The position numbers and the translations under genes were made by a program. From contig CM065301.1 of NCBI GenBank assembly GCA_032871835.1, forward strand, positions 18,555,291 through 18,619,290: a stretch of DNA of 64,000 bases. The letters run 5' to 3'. The notes beneath the pieces are model-generated. The model was not told the DNA's origin. It searched no databases and worked only from the letters and a program-made list of their open reading frames with translations. Below are positions 1-11,899 of the stretch, piece after piece; within the stretch, counting starts at the first letter, position 1, and every line of letters starts with the position of its first letter. Origin of the DNA: Dipteronia dyeriana (Eukaryota > Streptophyta > Magnoliopsida > Sapindales > Sapindaceae).

Positions 1-1778
1 GTCCAGCGGGGTGGGAATCTAGCCTCGTTTCCTTAGGTCTTCGTTGTTGTTTCTCGATCTCATGTAAGAAAGATTAAAGAGCTAGGACCAATGAGGTCGG
101 TTCCTAGCCCGCATACAAATATGCGTAACACAATAGAAATAGGAAATACACAGGTCTTTTGTAGAGAGGGATGAACTGACCAAGGGGGAAAAAGCATCAC
201 GAATGATCACATGCTGAAAAACCCCAAGGCAGCATCCGGAGGAAGGAGGAATACCCTTCCTTATATATATATATCAGAGAATGCTCCGGGGAGCTTACAA
301 GAATGGTGAAGTAATACAACGTAGTTGCTCCAGAGCGCATACAATGGTGGTCGAATGTAGACCGATACCGGTATATTATAGGTAAAGGTAATACATGCAT
401 TGATGATGTCGAGAGAACTTTAAACGAAGCATGTCTATCTTCTATCATTGATCAGAGACCCTCTTTTCTTTGCCTTTTACAGGCATATTCATAAATGGTG
501 ACTACCTTGGCGTGCAAGTCCAGGATTCTTCAATCTTCCTTTTCTTATTGAGTACGATTCTTCCTTAATATAGTTTATCAGATCGTGGCTAATATCTCGG
601 AGGGGATGTGTTTGTTTCCTCTTCGGACTCTTCTTTCCTTGATAAGCGGAATTCTCTGTTGTAGTTGACCCCAAAGAATGGGTTGTGGAGGATATCTTGG
701 AGGAAAAGGTATTTATTTCCTCTTTGGACTCTTTCAATAATGACGGCCATTAAAGAGTTGAATATTCTCTTTATTAAGTGTGTTGATCATGTCATTAATT
801 GGGTTGACTGCCTCCATAAATACGGTTGACCTCATTAATGGTACTTTAAATGTCATAGAAGTCAATCCTCTCTTCCTACGTTGCCGAGATGAGAGTTCTA
901 GTTCTGCTTGTCACTTTGGAGAGGTACTTCATGGAGGTTACCCAATGTGACATTTGATATTTCTTGAGGGCGAGGTACCCTAAGATCCAGTACACTGGCG
1001 GGGTGCCCCAAGGACCTCTCGATTGTAACGGAGCTAGATGTTGGTCTTCTCATAGAGCTTGTGCTAACCATTTTTGGGGTGAAATATCCCATAGGGTTCC
1101 AACCTTGAGCTGGGAGCTTGGTTTAGCTATGCTGAGCCTTATTATGGAGCTTGACCTAATTATGCAGGCTTCCTAGCTGGGTAGCGAGCTTGGCTAGCAG
1201 ACCTTTGTAAGGTGTTTGCCATAAACAGATGACCTTGGATCGCTTCTGGAAGAGTGGAGAGGTACGCCTGAGTACTGCTCTTGTTACTTGATTTAACCAT
1301 GCCAAGATCTACAGTGGATCTTGGTGCTTTTTGGTGACGATGAGGCTTTACAGGCTCCTTCTTTTAATGCTCGGACAGGTCGAGATTATACCTCGATGAT
1401 TCATGAGGGCCTTTTCAAGACAAGTTCGGCACCTTGAAGGTTTCGTAGTGAAAGTAGAGATAGTAGCAAGCTCTAGGAGAGTGTCACGAGATACCTCGAT
1501 GTCGGGGGACCCAGGTCCTTTCACGTCGACCTAGCTTCGGGCTTTATCCTGGTATAAAGAGCTTGACGCGGTCTCGTTGGGCTATATTTGGTAAGCCCGG
1601 AAACGTGCGAGATACTCGGATGGTATGGGTGGCCTTGCATTGCTCCTGTAGGATCGTGTGGTTGCTCGACCTCGGGCACCTTGATACCCATTCAAACAAG
1701 TCCGAATTTGGACCTTTGCGGGAAGGCTAGGAAGTGGAAAATTCTTCTTTGGTCCCTAGCCAAATTTTGCTATTAACA
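1..1778 (-). mobile_element. Family A gypsy LTR, minus strand, cut by the window edge
   Basis: Read on the minus strand, this begins TGTTAATAGCAAAATTTGGC at 1778, exactly like the plus-strand LTR at 4996, and follows it for its whole visible length. The last roughly 440 bp of the LTR lie to the left of the window. A TATA-like AT run sits at about 262-280. No coding capacity is visible. It stands 14 bp from the next LTR of the same family in the same orientation. Whether it is a solo LTR or part of a longer element cannot be told from here. Confidence 0.85.
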
Positions 1779-1787
1779 ATAATATTA

Positions 1788-4036
1788 TATATTGTTAATG
1801 GGAAATTTGTTTAGGGTGAGAAATCCCCATCAAGGATGAGAAATCCCCATTAACACCCTCGAGACCATTACCACGGAGGTGGTGGCCGGGGTTGGTATCG
1901 TTGAATACCTGACCTGATCTTGCATGAATATGAAGGAGGATGAAACAGGAGGTAGAAGACAAGCCATCCTGCCCGTCTGGCTTCGTGCTTATTGAAGTAG
2001 ATCTGGAGAGCTTGAGGTTCTCTTGCTGGTGTGAAGGGGTTGATCTTGGTCCTAGTTCTGGTCCTTGTCCTCGATCGGGGTCGGAGCCTGTCATGGTACC
2101 TGGATCCCGGTTCTAGAGCCCGATTCTTTCCTGTAATTCCCTAACCTAGATAACAAGTAAAATGGGGGCTTATCTAGCTCCAGTGTCGGAGAGCTCGATT
2201 TCTGCCATAGAGATGATACATGAGAACCCATCGAATTCCTTCAAGCTGGTCTGGGTGGTTTCTTCTCATCTTTATATGCGAATTTAGCATGTAGATGGGA
2301 AGATAAGAGCGCTAGGTCCAGCGAGGTAGGAATCTAGCTAGCACTCATATACACATGCATTACATAGAACACAAGTAAGAGAAACACAAATCTTTTGTAG
2401 AGGGAGGTGGACTGACCATGGGGGAAAAACCATTGTGAATAATCACATGCTGAAAAACCCCAAGGTAATATCTGGAGGAAGAGGGAATACCCTTCCTTAT
2501 ATATATATCAAAGAATGCTTCGGGGAGCTTACAAGAATGGTGAAGTAATACAACGTAGTCGCTCTAGAGAACTTACAATGATGGTCGAATGTTGACCGAT
2601 ACCGGTATATTCTAGGTAAAGGTAACACATACATTGATGATGTCGAGAGATCTCTAAATAAAGCATGTATCTTCTGTCATTGATTGGAGCCCGATACAAT
2701 ATGCCTTTTATAGGCATACTTATACATGATCACCACCTTGGCGTGCAAGTCAGGGACTCTTCAATTAGTCTTTGTTTCCTTATCCAATACGATCCTTACT
2801 TTAATATAGTTGATCGGCTTTTAGCTATTATCTCAGAGAAGATATGATTGTTTCTTCTTTGGACTCTTCATTCCTTGATAGGCTAGATTTTTTGTTATAG
2901 TTGACCCCCAATAATCGGTTGTGGAGGATATCTTGGAGGAAAAGGTATTTGTTTCCTCTTTGGACTCTTTTACAAATGATGGCCATTACAGAGTTAAATA
3001 TCCTCTTATTAATGGTGTCGATCATGTCAAATGGTGTTGATCATGTCATTAACTGGGTTGGCTGCTCTATTAATACGGTTGACCTCATTAATGGTACTTT
3101 AATTGTTAGGGAAGTCAATCCTCTCTTCCTACGTTACCGAGAGAGGAGCTCTAGTTCCGCATGTCACTTTGGAGAGGTACTTCATGGAGGTTACCTGAGG
3201 TGACATTTGATATTCCTTGAAAGTGAGGTACCCTATGATCTAGTACACTGGCGAGGTCCCCCGGGGACCTCTCGATTATCACGGAGCTAGATGCTAGTTT
3301 TCCTATGGAGCTTGTGCTAACCATTTTAGAGGAGAAATATCCCATAGGGGTCCAACCTTGTAGTTAGGAGCTTGGTTTAGCTACGCCGAGCTTTATCATC
3401 GAGCTTGATCTAATTGTGCATGCTTCCTACCGGGGTAGCGGGCTTGGCTAGCAGGCCCTGGTAAGGTGTTTGCCATAAACAAACGACCTTGGCTCGTTTC
3501 TGGAAGGGTGGAGAGGTACACTCGAGTACTGCTCTTGCTACTTGATTTAACCATACCAGGTTCTACAGTGGATCGTGGCGCTTTTGGTGACGACGGGGCT
3601 TTATGGGCTTCTTCATTTTATGCTCGGGCAGGTCAAGATTATACCTCGACGAGGAAGGAGTGCCTTTGCAAGACAAGTTCGATACCTTGAAGGTCTCCTA
3701 GTGAAAGTTGAGATAGTAGCAAGCTCTAGGAGAGTGTCACAAGATACCTTGATGTCGGGGGACCCAGGTCCTTTCACGTCGACCTAGCTTTGGGCTGTAT
3801 CCTGGTATAAAGATCTTGACGCGGTCTCGTCGGGATTTATTTGGTAAGCCTGGACACGTGCGAGATGCTCAGATGGTATGGGCGGCCTCGCCTTTCTCCT
3901 GTAGGATTGCGTGGTAGCTCGACCTCGGGGACCTTGACACCCCGTCATATAAGCCCGAATTTGGACCCTTGCAGGAAGGCTGGGAAGTGGAAAATTCTCC
4001 TTTGGTCCCTAGCCAAATTTTGCTATTAACATATAT
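1788..4036 (-). mobile_element. Family A solo LTR (1793-4031) with 5-bp target duplication
   Basis: The minus-strand LTR runs from 4031 (TGTTAATAG...) to 1793 (...TTAACA on that strand). It is flanked by the 5-bp direct repeat TATAT at 1788-1792 and 4032-4036, as expected for an integrated LTR element. No internal region is present, so it is a solo LTR, the usual product of LTR-LTR recombination. At about 2238 bp it matches the 2217-bp plus-strand copy. A local duplication of about 20 bp (GAGAAATCCCCAT repeated near 1820-1850) lies close to its 3' end. The flank is AT-rich, so a chance match of the duplication is possible. Confidence 0.8.
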
Positions 4037-4209
4037 AAATATAATATTATACATACTTTCATATTTTATTATTATTAAATATATATATAATAATATTTAT
4101 ATTATATATATTATTATGTAATATATTTATATTATATAATTATATATATTATATAATATTATATATAAACATAATATTATATATACTTTCATATTTCATT
4201 ATTATTATT
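4032..4209. repeat. AT-rich low-complexity tract with a diverged internal duplication
   Basis: This is almost pure A/T. A block of about 45 bp (ATAATATTATACATACTTTC and following, from about 4040) recurs in diverged form at about 4168. It is the target DNA of the family A solo LTR. No gene is visible. Confidence 0.6.
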
Positions 4210-4990
<781 letters not shown>

Positions 4991-6493
4991 CTTGTTGTTA
5001 ATAGCAAAATTTGGCTAGGGACCAAAAAAGAATTTTCCACTTCCCAGCCTTCCTGCAAGGGTCCAAATTCGGGCTTATATGATGGGGTGTCAAGGTCCCC
5101 TAGGTCGAGCTACCACGCGATCCTACAGGAGCAAGGCGAGGCCGCCCATACCATCTGAGCATCTCGCACGTGTCCAGGCTTACCAAATAAAGCCTGACAA
5201 GACCGCGTCAAGCTCCTTATACCAGGATAAAGCCCGAAGCTAGGTCGACGTGAAAGGACCTGGGTCCCCCTACATCAAGGTATCTCGTGACACTCTCCTA
5301 GAGCTTGCTACTATCTCTACTTTCACTAATAGACCTTCAAGGTACTGAACTTGTCTTGCAAAGGCACTCCTGCCTCGTCGAGGTATAAACTCGACCTGTC
5401 TGAGCATAAAAGGAAGAATCTCGTAAAGCCCCGTCGTCACCAAAAATGCCAAGATCAACTGTAGATCCTGGTATGGTTAAATCAAGTAGCAAAAGCAGCA
5501 CTCGAGCGTACATATCCACCTTTCCAGAAGCGAGCCAAGGTCGCATGCTTATGGCAAAGACCTTACCAGGGCTTGCCAGCAAAGCCCGCTACCCCGCTAG
5601 GAAGCCTGCATAATTAGGTCAAGCTCCATGATAAAGCTTGGCGTAGCTTAACCAAGCTCCCAACTACAAGGTTGGAACCCTATGGGATATTTCACCCCTA
5701 AAATGGTTAGCACAAGCTCCATGGGAAAACCAGCATCTAGCTCCGTGACAATCGAGAGGTCCCCGGAGGACCCCGCCAGTGTACTGGATCTTAGGGTACC
5801 TCGCCCTCAAGAAATATCAAATGTCACCTCAGGTAACCTCCATGAAGTAACTCTCCAAAGTGACATGCAGAACTAGAGTTCTCATCTCGGCAACATAGGA
5901 AGAGAGGGTTGACTTTCATGACATTTAAAGTACCATTAACGAGGTCAACCGCATTAAAGGAGGCAGTCAACCTAGTTAATGACATGATCAACACCATTAA
6001 TAAGAGAATATTCAACTCTTTAATGGCCATCATTAGTGAAAGAGCCCAAAGAGGAAACAAATACATTTTCCTCCAAGATATCCTCCACAACCGATTATTA
6101 GGGGTCAACTATAAACAGAAAATCCCGCTTATCAAGGAAGGAAGAGTCCAAAGAGGAAACAATCATATCTTCTCCGAGATAATAGCTACAAGCCGATCAA
6201 CTACATTAAAGAAAGGATCGTATACGATAAGGAAACAAAGACTAATTGAAGAGTCCCGGACTTGCACGCCAAGGTGGTCATCATGTATAAATATGATTGT
6301 GAAAGGCATATTGCAATGGTCTCCGATCAATGACAGAAGACACATGCTTCGTTAAAAGTTCTCTCTACATCATCATTGTATATGTACCCCGACCGGGAAA
6401 ATATCGGTCTACATTCGACTACCATTGTAAGCTCTCCGGAGCAACTACGTTGTATTACTTCACCATCCTTGTAAGCTCCCGGGAGCATTCTTT

Positions 6494-6506
6494 GATATAT
6501 ACATAA
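6494..6506 (+). promoter_or_regulatory. Putative TATA box of the family A LTR
   Basis: GATATATACATAA lies about 720 bp before the LTR end. The same motif recurs at about 17427 in the 3' LTR, and TATATATATA versions sit at the equivalent place in the two minus-strand LTRs (about 262-280 and 2498-2508). The placement is compatible with a U3/R promoter but is inferred from sequence only. Confidence 0.45.
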
Positions 6507-6924
6507 GGAAGGGTATTCCTCCTTCCTCAAATACTGCCTGAGGGTTTTTCAGTATGTGATCATTTGTGATGCTTTTTCCCCCTTTGGTCAGTCTACCTCC
6601 CTCTATAAAAGATTTGTGTTTCTCTTACTTTTGTCCTGTGTAATGCATGCGTATATGAGTGCGAGATAGATTTCTACCTCGCTGGACCTAGCGCTCTTAT
6701 TTTCCCATCTACATGCTAAAGTCACATATTAAGATGAGGAGAAACCACCCGGACCATCTTGAAGGAAGTCGATGGGCTCTCCTGCATCATCTCTATGGCA
6801 TAAATCGAGCTCTCCGACACTGGAGAAAGATAAGCCCTCTGCTTACTTACTATCTAGGTCGGGGAATTACAAGAAGGAATCGGCCTCTAGAACCGGGCTC
6901 TAGGTACCATGACGGGCTCCGACC

Positions 6925-6985
6925 CCGACCGAGAACCAGGACCAAGACCAGGACCAGGACCAGGACCAGGACCAGGACCAAGATC
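6925..6985 (+). repeat. Hexanucleotide (CCAGGA)n tract in the family A LTR
   Basis: About eight units of CCAGGA or close variants (CCAAGA, CGAGAA). The same tract is shorter at 17860-17910 and degenerate in the minus-strand LTR near 2045-2080, so repeat number varies between copies. It gives Arg-Thr or Gly-Pro repeats in two frames, which explains the apparent ORFs there. Confidence 0.85.
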
Positions 6986-7212
6986 AACCCCTTCACACCA
7001 GCAAGAGAACCTCAAGCTCCCCAGATCTACTTCATAAGCACGAAGCCCGATGGGCGGGATGGCTTGTCTCCTACCTCCTGTTTCATCCTCCTTTTTATTC
7101 ATACAAGATCAGGTCAGGTATCAACGATACCAACCTCGACCACCACCTCCGTGGTAGTGGTCTTGAGGGTGTTAATGGGGATTTCACATCCAAAACAAAT
7201 TTCCCGTTAACA

Positions 7213-7245
7213 CTTTAAGGCCCCGTTTGTTGGAAATTTCCACAT
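7213..7245 (+). other. Primer-binding region of family A (diverged)
   Basis: Directly after the LTR, CTTTAAGGCCCCGTTTGTTG lines up with the family B sequence at the same position (CTTTCTGGCGCCATCTGTGG at 30786). In B a TGGCGCC core follows a 4-5-bp spacer. In A the core has mutated to AGGCCCC. The primer tRNA cannot be named by eye. Confidence 0.55.
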
Positions 7246-7794
7246 TCCTTTTGAAAGCCTCTATGTCTCTACATGAGTATCATTATACTATCGAGGTAAC
7301 AGAATCATTATTCATGGAATATCATTTACTCTATACGATGTCTTTTCTCCAAACTTGTCTATATCGCCTATGCATCGCATGTGGTGCTCATTTTATCATT
7401 TAACGAGTTTCGTTCATTGTGGAGCAAATATGGTACGTGGGGAACCAGTTCATTATGATACTCCTATGAAGCGAACCTGCTCAGATAATCGTGGAGCTCC
7501 AATACAGTAGCTCCTCGCTTGAAGATCTCCTATATAACTGAACCATTCTTATACATCGAGAGCTTCTATACAGTAGAACTGCACCTCTCCTGCTCTTCTA
7601 CAGCAGATTCGCTCCGCCTCTAGTGTATCACTTATCCAGCAGGTCCACTGGGCTTCGACCTGTTCATACGGATCCCATCATGCCTCCGAGTCCACCCTTC
7701 GTAAGCTCCTAGGTAGCTGTAGCAGATCAACTCATGATTTCGAGAAGCCAATTCAGCTGTGTAGCCTTTAAAGCAACATCACCAATAGAGGCTT
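7246..7794 (+). other. Family A internal leader, non-coding
   Basis: No gene is visible. From about 7640 the text begins to resemble the downstream 149-bp repeat units in a degenerate way (GGTCCACTGGGCTTC, GTTCATACGG, AGCTCCTAGG). Confidence 0.5.
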
Positions 7795-8950
7795 AGTGGC
7801 TCCTCACTTCGTGTACCAGGCCGGTCAATGCCCAAGTGAGCCACTGAGCTCCTATTTCGTTCCAGCATGGTCTAGAGCTTCATTTCAATTGTATGGGACT
7901 CCAAAGACCCCAAGCATGCTACTAGACCAGTACCAGACCGGTGGCTTCTTGTTTACCAGGCCATTCACTGCCCTAGCAAGCCACCGAAGCCCGATCCGAT
8001 CGAGGTGGTCTCAGAAGCTTCCCCCATTTTGTAAGGCCACCTACGTGCCTAAGCTAGCTTCTAGAGCAGTAACACCGCTACAAGACAGATGGCTTCGCTC
8101 TATATGTACCGGGTCGTTCATCTCTCTAGCAAGCCACCGAAGCCCGATCTGATCGAGGAGAGCCCAGAGGTTTCCCACTCTTGGTCAGTCCTCCTACATG
8201 CCTAAGCTAACCTCTGGAACAACAGCCTCACTGTAAGGCCAAGTGGCTCCTCACTTCTTATACAGGGCCGGTCAACGCCCAATTGAGCCACTGAACTAAT
8301 ATTTTGTTCAAGCATGGTCCAGAGCTTCATTTATATTGTAGGGGACTCCAAAGATTCCAAGCATGCTTCTGGACCAGTACCAGACTGGTGGCTTCATGTT
8401 TACCAGACCATTCACTGCCCTAGCAAGCCACTGAAGCCCGATTCGATCAAGGAGGTCTCAGAAGCTTCCCCCATTTGGTAAGGCCATCCACGTGCCTAAG
8501 TAAGCTTCTAGAGCAATACCACCGCTACAAGACCAGTGGCTTCGCTCTATATGTATCGGGTCATTCATCGCCCCAGCAAACCACCGAAGCCCGATCTGAT
8601 CGAGGAGATCCCAGAGATTTCCCACTCTTGGTAATGCCTCTTACATGCCTAAGCTAACCTTTGGAGTAGCAGCCTCACTGTAAGGCCAAGTGGCTCCTCA
8701 CTTCTTATACAGGCCCGGTCAACGCCCAATTGAGCCACTGAGCCTCTAATTTGTTTCAGCATGGTCTAGAGCTTTCTTTCATTTGTTGAGGGTTCCTTGA
8801 AGTCCCAAGTATGCTTCTGGACCAGTACCAGACATGTAGCCCATCTCCATTCATATAGGGTCATCCAATGCTCAAGTGAGTCACCACTCATCCCGGAAGG
8901 ATCCAAAATCTTCTCTTTGTCGGGGGAAACTTCTAGAATGCCGAGCATGT
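7795..8950 (+). repeat. 447-bp higher-order tandem repeat made of three ~149-bp subunits
   Basis: The anchor AGTGGCTCCTCACTTC occurs at 7795, 8242 and 8689, exactly 447 bp apart both times. Within each 447-bp unit the theme GTGGCTtc...CCAGGcc...CAcTGCCC...AGCAAGCCAC recurs at 7797, 7941 and 8089, giving subunits of about 144, 148 and 155 bp. Each subunit ends in a pattern like CCGAAGCCCGATC-GATCGAGG. Two full units and part of a third are clear. More diverged subunits continue to about 9010 and again at about 9690-9780. The frame at 7796-8152 falls in this repeat and is not considered a gene. Confidence 0.85.
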
Positions 8951-10149
8951 CTCCATTCATCGCCCTTGCGAGCTACCTTGGTCCCGATCTACCTCTCTGG
9001 TTAGTCTCCTCAATAGTAGCAGCTCCTTCCTCCTTAGTCTCTTTGCTTGGTTGAAGGACAGGTCATCATCCCTTAACACTGCTACTTCAGAGCCAGCTTC
9101 CACCACCTTCGTTGGATCAACTTCAATCAGCCTTGACCTCCATCTCATTAGTTGGATCAATCGAGATCTCTCCTCCCTCTCTTACCTCTCCTACCTTGGT
9201 AACACCAATCTTGACCTCTACTTTGACAGATTCAGATAGAAAGGTAGGCAGACTTGAAGCCCCTTATGCATCTGCAACAGCAGAGGACTTCAAGGTAGTT
9301 CCTACCTCAACACGACTAGACATGAAAGCAGAAATGGGAACCAAGTCCTTCTTATCATCTGCGCATCCATCATCTCAATAATTTCAGGCTTCAGTCAGAG
9401 CGGACCCAGGTAACTCTCATATTTCTCTGTGATCTATTCAAGGTATCCATCCTCCAATGATGATCAGGTCAGAGGGAAGAAGAGCTCGAGCTGCCTTGCA
9501 AGCAACACAGAAGCGTCCTTCAGCTAATGAAGCACCCACCTTGGCTCCCAAGGTAGCCACGCTGCCATGCAGTGTTTAAACCACTCCCACCGTATGGTCG
9601 TGGGTTGAAGAAGTAACCATCCTCCTTGGCTGGCACGAGCTTGACCTTAGCAAACACCAGCTTGCTCTCAGAGATTATCATACTGATTGCTCCTCTCCAT
9701 TTGTACAGGGACTTCCAATGCCCTAGTGAGCCATCGAGGTCTCGATCCGTTCGGGGAGCTCCCAAAAGTCCTGATTCGTTCACAGTGGGGTCTCGAGCTC
9801 CATTACGGTTGTTGAAAACCCTTATCTACCTCAAGCGAACTTCCAAATTGGTTACATAACTTGGGGACTAAAAGCTCAATATTTTCTCAGTACTCCAGGG
9901 AGAGGGCCGATGACCCTAGCGTGAGACAATTTCCTCTAGTTCTCAATAAAAAACGTCTTTTGCAAAGAGCCATTCTACTATCTACACTCATAATGCAGAT
10001 CATCTCAAGAGATTCTACTCATTAAAAAACTCCTAGAGCGAGACTGGTTATCAACTGATACCACCATGCATCGATACATCTTGGTATCAGCTCGCCATGA
10101 GTTTGCATCTCTTTCGACTTCGGTATCCGTAATAAATCCTTCCAGGAGG
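8951..10149 (+). other. Family A internal region, no recognised gene
   Basis: Short frames occur on both strands (for example 9112-9381 plus), but none resembles a known domain and none is continued by its neighbours. One more diverged 149-bp subunit (TCCATTTGTACAGGGACTTC) lies at about 9690-9780. I see no LTR, RT or integrase remnant. Confidence 0.45.
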
Positions 10150-11470
10150 ATCGCCATAGTAATTCGATAATGATCGCCTCGAGACTAGGAAATAGCTTGA
10201 TAGTGCTCATGATGCCTCGACTAGGCACCACCCCCTGCCAAGATGGGTCTGAGTGTAAGAGCAAAGTTTCCATCCAGATCTCGAGACCAAGGATTGATCA
10301 GGGAAGCCCCCTCATCACCCCTGATGCCTTGGTTGGGTGACCTCCCCCAAGAAGGATCCGATTGTAAGAGCATAGTTTCCATCTGGATCAAAATACCAGG
10401 ATATAGCTAGATAGCGCTCCTTATGCCTTGGTCGAGTGACCTCCCCCAAGAAGGATCCGAGTGTAAGAGCATAGTTGTCATCCAGATCAAAATACCAGGA
10501 TATAGCTAGATAGCGTTTCTGATGCCTTGGTTGGGCTACGACCCCCAAGAAGGGTCTGAGTGTAAGAGCATAGTTGCCATCTAGATCAAAATACCAGGAT
10601 ATAGCTAGATAGCGTTTCTGATGCCTTGGTCGGGCTACGACCCCAAGAAGGGTCTGAGTGTAAGAGCATAGTTGCCATCCAAATTGAAATACTAGGATAT
10701 AGCTAGATAGCGCTCCTGATGCCTTGGTCGGGCTACGACCCCCAATATGGATCTGAGCGTAAGGGCATAGTTGCCATCCATATCGAAATACCAGGACATA
10801 ACTAGATAGCTCTTATGATGCCTTGGTCAGGCTACAACCCCAAGAAAGGTCTGTGTGTAAGAGCATAGTTGCCATCCGAATCAAAATACCAGGATATAGC
10901 TTGGTAGCGCTCCTGGTGCCTTGGTCGGGCTACGACCCCCAAGAAGGGTCTGAGTGTAAGAGCATAGTTGCCATCCAGATGGAAATACCAGGACATAACT
11001 AGATAGCGCTCCTGATGCCTTGGTCGGGCTAAGACCCCCAAGAAAGGTCTGAGTGTAAGAGCATTGTTGCCATCCAGATCTCGATACCTGGATATAGCTA
11101 GATAGCGCTCATGATGCCTTGGTCAGGCTACGACCCCCTAGAAGAATCCGAGTGTAAGAGCATAGGTTCCATCCAGATCAATATACCAGGATATAGCTAG
11201 ATAGCGCTCCTGATGCCTTGGTCGGGCTGCAACCCCCAAGAAGGATCTGAGTATAAAAGCATTGTTGCCATCCAGATCTCGATACCAGGATATAGCTAGA
11301 TAGCGATCCTGATGCCTTGTTCGGGTTACAACCCCCAAGAAGGATCTGAGTATAGAGCATTGTTGCCATCCCGATCTCGATACCAGGTTATAGCTAGATA
11401 GCGCTCATGATGCCTTGGTCGGGCTATGACCTCCGAGAAGGATCTAAGCGTAGGAGCATAGTTACATGCT
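10150..11470 (+). repeat. 99-bp tandem array, about 12 units, in family A
   Basis: The unit contains GATGCCTTGGTCGGGCTACG, CCCCAAGAAGGGTCTGAGTG, TAAGAGCATAGTTGCCATCC and AGGATATAGCTAGATAGCGC. The first motif recurs near 10321, 10420, 10519, 10618, 10716, 10815, 10913, 11012, 11111, 11210, 11309 and 11407, a period of 98-99 bp. The same unit makes arrays of about 4-5 units in B1 (24600-25015) and B2 (36410-36860), always upstream of the 3' end of the element. Short minus-strand frames here are repeat translations. Tandem repeats near the 3' end are known in plant gypsy elements. Confidence 0.95.
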
Positions 11471-11828
11471 AGATCGCGAGATCAGAACAACCAAAAGGTC
11501 ATCCTGCTCCCTTGACCGGGCCAACCCCGCTAGAAAGGATCTAAATGGCATTAATGCCTACCATAATCATTTCACCAGCTCATCTAAATACCATGATTCC
11601 TGGAAAAGGAACTCTAGGTACCCATATTAACCACAGAAGCTTCATCTGACATGATCGAGCAATACGCTCATTTGTTTTGCAGGAATGAATAATACCCAGG
11701 TTCTCTAAGCCAATCACTGGGAACGATACTGGTTACCAATAAAAAGGGTTTAGCAAATTTCTTCATGTAATACAAGATTCAGACTCCAACCCCAAATACT
11801 TACCGGTGTTCAAGTCAGATGGGACTTC
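11471..11828 (+). other. Family A 3' internal region with polypurine region
   Basis: Non-coding. It ends GGTGTTCAAGTCAGATGGGA followed by CTTC, directly before the LTR. The same sequence precedes the 3' LTRs of all family B copies (15979-16003, 28490-28511, 40158-40181), so it probably holds the priming site for plus-strand DNA synthesis (AGATGGGA here, AGAAGGGA in B2). Confidence 0.6.
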
Positions 11829-11899
11829 TATTAATAGCAAAATTTAGCTAGGGACCAAAGAAGAATTTTACACTTTCCAGCCTTCCTACAAGGGTCAAA
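11829..11899 (+). mobile_element. Start of the family A 3' LTR (broken)
   Basis: TATTAATAGCAAAATTTAGC matches the family A LTR start (second base G to A). After about 65-70 bp the sequence passes into family B LTR sequence within GGGTCAAAG (11892-11900). The remainder of this LTR resumes at 17093. About 1.09 kb of LTR, equivalent to 5070-6159 of the 5' copy, is missing. Confidence 0.8.

Larger units (their letters stand above)
4996..7212 (+). mobile_element. 5' LTR of the family A element
   Basis: This 2217-bp LTR starts TGTTAATAGC and ends CCCGTTAACA, giving the perfect terminal inverted repeat TGTTAA/TTAACA. Its start resembles the family B LTR (TGTTAATAGTGAAATTTGGC). So does its end: a GTGGTAGTGGTC...GAGGGTGTTAA block followed by ATTTCTCATCC-like sequence. 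Much of the middle differs from B. A possible promoter lies at about 6494-6506. The plus-strand frame at 6713-7210 comes from the CCAGGA hexamer tract and is not taken as a gene. Confidence 0.9.

Noticed and set aside
6713..7210. 165-codon open frame on the plus strand (Arg-Thr repeats) and its minus-strand Gly-Pro counterpart
   Set aside because: It is created by the CCAGGA hexamer tract inside an LTR; repeat number varies between copies and the frame is not conserved.
7213..7217. CTTTA as partner of CTTGT, i.e. 4996-7212 as a solo LTR
   Set aside because: Only three of five bases match, while CTTGT at 18134-18138 matches fully, and a PBS-like sequence follows 7212.
10150..11470. CRISPR-like regularly spaced repeats
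   Set aside because: Units are contiguous 98-99-bp tandem copies without variable spacers, in plant retrotransposon DNA.
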